64,000 nt of DNA from Mucilaginibacter rigui (GTDB taxonomy: Bacteria > Bacteroidota > Bacteroidia > Sphingobacteriales > Sphingobacteriaceae): assembly GCF_014773275.1 (NCBI RefSeq), contig NZ_JACWMW010000001.1, positions 1,302,001-1,366,000 of the forward strand. Reading direction: 5' to 3'. The stretch's first letter is position 1; every line of letters starts with the position of its first letter. Below the pieces are notes generated by a model that was not told where the DNA came from, did not search any database, and worked only from the letters and a program-made list of their open reading frames with translations. Positions 60,427 through 64,000 of this stretch are shown piece by piece. Position numbers and translations under genes: made by a program.

Positions 60427-61386
60427 TTGAACGAGCTAAAGTTATCAATTGAGCAAATAGACCCCGCCGTTTTATGGGGACCGAATAACGATCACTTCGA
60501 GATCATTAAAAAGCAATATCCTAAGCTTAAATTAGTTGCACGCGGCAGCGAGGTTAAGGTTTTGGGGGATGAGAATGAACTGGCCATCTTCCGGGAGAAA
60601 TTTGATCACCTGGTGCAACATGTAGAAAAATTTGAAAACCTTAATGTAAACGATGTTGAACGCATACTTGGCGCAAGGGTTACTGCCCCAAAAGAAGGCG
60701 AAACAGCGCCCGATAAGTTTGCCAGCAGCGAAGTTTTGGTTTTTGGGCCCAACGGTATTATGGTTAGGGCGCGTACGCCAAACCAGCACCGCATGGTTGA
60801 TAGCCTGAGCAAAAACGATATCCTGTTTGCTATTGGCCCCGCAGGTACCGGTAAAACGTATACCGCGGTTGCATTGGCTGTAAAGGCGTTGAAGAACAAA
60901 GAGATAAAACGTATTATCCTTACCCGCCCGGCGGTTGAAGCAGGGGAGAACCTGGGGTTTTTACCGGGCGACCTGAAGGAAAAGATAGACCCGTACCTGC
61001 GCCCTTTGTATGACGCGCTTGACGATATGATACCGGCCGAAAAACTAAAGCTTTACCTGGAGAACCGTACCATTGAGATAGCTCCGCTGGCTTTTATGCG
61101 CGGCCGTACGCTTGATAACTGCTTTGTAATTTTGGATGAGGCGCAAAACGCTACAGATATGCAGCTAAAGATGTTCCTTACACGTATGGGGCCATCGGCC
61201 AAATTTATTGTTACAGGCGATGTTACACAGATAGATCTACCTAAAAAACAGCAGTCGGGTTTATACACCGCGCTGCGTATATTAACTGATATAAAAGGAA
61301 TTGATATTGTTTACCTGAGCGGTGAAGATGTTGTGCGTCACAAACTGGTGAAACGCATATTGGAAGCTTACGGGGACATACAATAA
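60427..61386 (+). CDS. PhoH-family ATPase (YbeZ type)
   Basis: 319 aa from TTG 60427; no ATG lies nearby and the frame continues as MNELKLSIEQIDPAVLWGP. An N-terminal KH-like region is followed by the PhoH domain: Walker A GPAGTGKTYTAVA, FLPGDLKEKIDPYLRPLYD, Walker B FVILDEAQNATDMQ, FIVTGDVTQIDLP. In E. coli, YbeZ works with the RNase YbeY and in ribosome maturation. No ybeY gene is next to it here. Confidence 0.92.
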   Translation: MNELKLSIEQIDPAVLWGPNNDHFEIIKKQYPKLKLVARGSEVKVLGDENELAIFREKFDHLVQHVEKFENLNVNDVERILGARVTAPKEGETAPDKFASSEVLVFGPNGIMVRARTPNQHRMVDSLSKNDILFAIGPAGTGKTYTAVALAVKALKNKEIKRIILTRPAVEAGENLGFLPGDLKEKIDPYLRPLYDALDDMIPAEKLKLYLENRTIEIAPLAFMRGRTLDNCFVILDEAQNATDMQLKMFLTRMGPSAKFIVTGDVTQIDLPKKQQSGLYTALRILTDIKGIDIVYLSGEDVVRHKLVKRILEAYGDIQ

Positions 61387-61463
61387 TAGAATCAAGACTT
61401 TTAGAGTCAGGAATCAAGACCGGGAAATTATCTTGTGTCTTGATTCTTGTCTCTTGACTCTCT
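61386..61463. repeat. 'agaatcaagact' repeat, copy 2 (inverted form)
   Basis: atagaatcaagacttttaga on the left and cttgattcttgtctcttgac on the right make an imperfect hairpin. The left part matches 28655-28691. It fills the gap between phoH and purC. Confidence 0.7.
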
Positions 61464-61469
61464 CACAAC

Positions 61470-62414
61470 ATGGACGCAATAAAAGAAACACATTTTAATT
61501 TTAAGGGGCAAACCAACTATTACAAGGGTAAAGTTAGGGATGTTTATACAATAGATAATAAATACCTGGCTATGGTAGTTACCGACCGCATCTCGGCATT
61601 TGATGTGGTACTGCCCGAGCCTATCCCGTACAAGGGGCAGGTGCTAAACCAAATAGCGGCTAAATTTTTAAAGGCCACTGCTGATATTGTACCCAACTGG
61701 GTTGTTACTGTGCCCGATCCATCTGTTACTATAGGCCGCATTTGCGAGCCGTTTAAGGTAGAGATGGTAATACGCGGTTACCTTGCCGGCCATGCCGCAC
61801 GCGAATACGCATCAGGCAAACGCCAGGTTTGTGGTGTTACCCTTGCCGAAGGTTTAAAAGAGAACGATATACTGCCCGAGCCCATCATTACCCCAACCAC
61901 TAAAGCATCGGTAGGGCATGATGAGGATATATCACGCGAGGAAATATTGAAACAAGGCATTGTTAGCGAAGCCGACTATGTGCAGCTGGAAAATTATACC
62001 CGCCAGTTATTTAAACGCGGTACCGAAATTGCCGCCAAACAAGGCCTTATACTGGTTGATACCAAGTACGAATTTGGTAAGGTTGGCGATACTATTTATT
62101 TGATAGATGAAATCCATACGCCCGATTCATCAAGGTACTTTTATAGCGAAGGATACGCCGAACGCCAGAAAAGCGGCGAAGCGCAAAAACAACTATCAAA
62201 AGAGTTTGTTAGAAAGTGGCTTATAGAGAACGGTTTCCAGGGTAAGGACGGGCAGCAGGTTCCCGAAATGACAAAGGAGATAGTACAATCAATATCTGAC
62301 AGATATATTGAACTGTATGAGCAAATTACAGGCGAAAAGTTCATTAAGCCCGAAATTACCGATGTGCTAAACAGAGTTGAAAACGCTATAAATAAGGCGT
62401 TGGCCGCTTTGTAA
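61470..62414 (+). CDS. purC: SAICAR synthetase
   Basis: 314 aa. Phosphoribosylaminoimidazole-succinocarboxamide synthase of purine synthesis. [42 protein letters not shown] is the diagnostic N-terminus and [16 protein letters not shown] the substrate region; LVDTKYEFG and [12 protein letters not shown] lie in the ATP-grasp half. It is of the longer (eukaryote-like, about 300 aa) type. Other pur genes are not in the window. Confidence 0.96.
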   Translation: MDAIKETHFNFKGQTNYYKGKVRDVYTIDNKYLAMVVTDRISAFDVVLPEPIPYKGQVLNQIAAKFLKATADIVPNWVVTVPDPSVTIGRICEPFKVEMVIRGYLAGHAAREYASGKRQVCGVTLAEGLKENDILPEPIITPTTKASVGHDEDISREEILKQGIVSEADYVQLENYTRQLFKRGTEIAAKQGLILVDTKYEFGKVGDTIYLIDEIHTPDSSRYFYSEGYAERQKSGEAQKQLSKEFVRKWLIENGFQGKDGQQVPEMTKEIVQSISDRYIELYEQITGEKFIKPEITDVLNRVENAINKALAAL

Positions 62415-62466
62415 TTTTTTATTTAAAGATAAATTAATTCTATCTTAGCTTTTTAATTAGAACAAA

Positions 62467-62844
62467 ATGAAATTTACGGTTGACAAGCACGAGAAATATA
62501 TTCTTATTAAGCTTAACGAATCAAAGCTAAATTCACTGGTTACACCTCAGTTAAAATCAGAACTGATCCTGATCAACACCGAAGGCCAGCGAAACATCAT
62601 CCTTGATCTTTCGCAAGTGAAGTTTGCAGATTCATCTGGCTTAAGCAGTTTATTGGTTGGGCACCGCTTATGTAAAAACTCATCCGGCTCATTTATACTG
62701 TGTGGTTTAAATGATGCGGTATCGCGTTTGGTAACCATATCACAATTAGATAATGTACTTTCTATTGTACCTACCTGCGAAGAAGGCATCGACCTTATTT
62801 TCATGGAAGAAATAGAAAAAGAACTGAAGAAAGAAGTAAGATAA
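62467..62844 (+). CDS. STAS-domain protein (anti-anti-sigma-like)
   Basis: 125 aa, one STAS fold. LDLSQVKFADSSGLSSLLVGHRL contains the DSSGL motif with the phosphorylatable Ser. In other bacteria such proteins bind anti-sigma kinases; in Bacteroidota with few such kinases the partner is uncertain. It lies 18 bp upstream of rnz and is probably co-transcribed. Confidence 0.85.
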   Translation: MKFTVDKHEKYILIKLNESKLNSLVTPQLKSELILINTEGQRNIILDLSQVKFADSSGLSSLLVGHRLCKNSSGSFILCGLNDAVSRLVTISQLDNVLSIVPTCEEGIDLIFMEEIEKELKKEVR

Positions 62845-62862
62845 TAAGCTGTTTATCCCGGT

Positions 62863-63780
62863 ATGAAATTCGAAGTAACTATACTGGGCAGCAGTTCTGC
62901 AACCCCCATTTTTAACAGGAACCCCACAGCGCAGGTACTCAACATAAACGAAAAGCTTTATTTGGTTGACTGCGCTGAGGGTACCCAGCAGCAAATGCTG
63001 CGGTTTGATGTTAAAGCCAGCCGTATAGATTATATTTTTATTAGCCACCTGCACGGCGATCATTACCTTGGTTTGGTTGGGCTATTATCATCCATGCACC
63101 TTAACGGTCGTAAAAAGGAACTTAAGATATTTGGCCCGCCACCCTTAAAAGAGATTGTTGACCTTCAACTCAAATATTCTGAAACTACCCTGCATTACCC
63201 TTTAGAATGGGTATTTACGGATGCTACAGCTAAAGGTATTATATTTGAAAATCAGGATATTTTTGTAGAAACCATCCCGCTTGACCACCGCATACCTTGT
63301 ACGGGCTTTTTGTTCAGGCAAAAAAGGCGGTTACGCAAGCTCATCAAGGAAAAAATAGAACAACTGGAAATACCTGTTGCCTACTATTCTGCCATAAAAA
63401 AGGGGAATGATTATACAGCGCCCGATGGTAATGTTTACCAAAACAGCACACTTACCATTGAACCCGCCGAGCCAAAATCATACGCTTACGTGTCTGATAC
63501 CCTTTACACTGAAAAATACCTGGCGCAAATAAACTCGGTTACGCTGCTTTACCACGAGGCCACATTTTTAAATGACATGCTTGACCGCGCTAACCAAACC
63601 CACCATACTACCGCTTTACAAGCAGGAGAGGTAGCAGTAAGGGTGAATGCAGAAAAGCTGCTTATCGGCCATTTCTCGGCCCGGTACAAAACCCTTAACG
63701 AGCTTTTGGAAGAAGCACAAAGCGTTTTCCCGAATACAGAACTTGCTGTAGAGGGAAAAACGTTTGTAATTTCTGAATAA
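62863..63780 (+). CDS. rnz: Ribonuclease Z (tRNA 3'-processing)
   Basis: 305 aa. MKFEVTILGSSSATPIFNRNP starts like RNase Z, the zinc motif is SHLHGDHYLGL (HxHxDH), LDHRIPCTGF, YVSDTLYTE and HEATFL give further ligands, and HTTALQAGEVAV and LLIGHFSARY end the site. It cuts 3' trailers from tRNA precursors. Short C-terminus, single-domain short form. Confidence 0.95.
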   Translation: MKFEVTILGSSSATPIFNRNPTAQVLNINEKLYLVDCAEGTQQQMLRFDVKASRIDYIFISHLHGDHYLGLVGLLSSMHLNGRKKELKIFGPPPLKEIVDLQLKYSETTLHYPLEWVFTDATAKGIIFENQDIFVETIPLDHRIPCTGFLFRQKRRLRKLIKEKIEQLEIPVAYYSAIKKGNDYTAPDGNVYQNSTLTIEPAEPKSYAYVSDTLYTEKYLAQINSVTLLYHEATFLNDMLDRANQTHHTTALQAGEVAVRVNAEKLLIGHFSARYKTLNELLEEAQSVFPNTELAVEGKTFVISE

Positions 63781-63795
63781 CTAAGGTTAAAAAAA

Positions 63796-63819
63796 GAGAT
63801 CAGTTGAAAAACTGATCTC
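63796..63819. terminator. Terminator after rnz
   Basis: gagatcagt/actgatctc stem with a tgaaaa loop, A-run before. Serves rnz and, on the other strand, the end of the MlaD-like gene. Confidence 0.6.
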
Positions 63820-63845
63820 CAATATCTTGTTTCTAAATTCTAAAA

Positions 63846-64000
63846 TCAATCTCCCTTTTTACCGAATACTGAGAAGTGTACGTAACGGCTTGGGTGGGCT
63901 TTTATATCAATAAATAAATTGTTAAGGTTGCTTGATGCCTGGTTAAGATTGTTGTACATCTTATCATCATTCATCAGCAAACCAAGCGAGCCCTGCCCGC
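63846..64000 (-). CDS. C-terminal end of an MlaD/MCE-family protein (partial)
   Basis: The minus-strand frame ends at TGA 63848-63846 and is open to the window edge. The visible residues include GSLGLLMNDDKMYNNLNQAS and IDIKAHPSRYVHFSVFGKKGD, which match the end of Bacteroidota MlaD (MCE) proteins of the lipid-transport system. Start and membrane anchor lie outside. Confidence 0.75.
   Translation of the reverse strand, partial: GQGSLGLLMNDDKMYNNLNQASSNLNNLFIDIKAHPSRYVHFSVFGKKGD

Overview
The window reads as one contiguous stretch of a Bacteroidota chromosome, most likely a Sphingobacteriaceae member close to Mucilaginibacter or Pedobacter. The evidence is TAnnTTTG-type promoter boxes with few Shine-Dalgarno sites, a DUF4251 lipid-envelope-type protein, BlaI/M56 pairs, secreted TonB_C proteins, a carbamoylation-type arginine cluster (acetyl/succinyl-ornithine transcarbamylase), a PIN-PhoH protein, an MlaD tail ending in the typical Bacteroidota motif, and many short intergenic repeats of the kinds that litter these genomes. 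No genus can be proved from sequence alone. I saw no transposase, phage module, CRISPR array or tRNA.

Layout. 0-5 kb: tail of a GH63-like glucosidase, a Tat-exported sugar isomerase-like protein, small unknowns, a repeat-rich gap, htpG behind a sigma-54-like promoter, and prmC. 5.4-12.3 kb: ribD, a DMT transporter, an IMPACT/YigZ protein, mgtE, bioB, an encapsulated-ferritin-like protein (no encapsulin beside it), a secreted DUF62 (SAM-hydrolase-family) enzyme and a UBP zinc finger. 12.6-14.7 kb: a two-gene predicted DNA repair unit (radical SAM protein plus partner) behind a strong dyad. 14.7-15.5 kb: an 880-bp gene-free block with DnaA-box-like sites, a promoter-like element and a degenerate tandem array of about 27-nt period; this is the least explained part of the window. 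15.5-22 kb: ABC-F, a flavin monooxygenase with AraC regulator, PIN-PhoH, small lysine-rich proteins. 22-34.2 kb: arginine/proline genes on the minus strand (GNAT, argG, cupin, argC, argD, transcarbamylase, then argB, proC), split by a plus-strand BlaI/M56 pair and a Na+/H+ antiporter. 34-38 kb: a small membrane protein, a frameshifted GH20 hexosaminidase, YpdA, and the SRP RNA. 38-47 kb: dinB, an ECF sigma unit, a DAACS symporter, rplU-rpmA, an M1 peptidase, TonB_C proteins. 47-64 kb: polyprenyl synthase, RNase R, racemase, MFS, an Fe-S protein, beta-CASP nuclease, MBL lipoprotein, MsbA-type ABC exporter, a second DUF62 protein, PhoH, purC, a STAS protein, RNase Z, and the end of mlaD.

How it fits together. 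Most of the content is housekeeping: amino acid, cofactor and nucleotide synthesis, RNA processing (RNase R, RNase Z, beta-CASP, two PhoH types), translation (L21/L27, PrmC, SRP RNA, ABC-F). The arginine genes form a near-complete linear pathway lacking only deacylase and argH here. Two DNA-damage loci (the radical SAM pair and dinB) share the same short dyad upstream, which suggests a common regulator. Intergenic repeats recur at several places and have twice left what look like in-frame insertions inside prmC.
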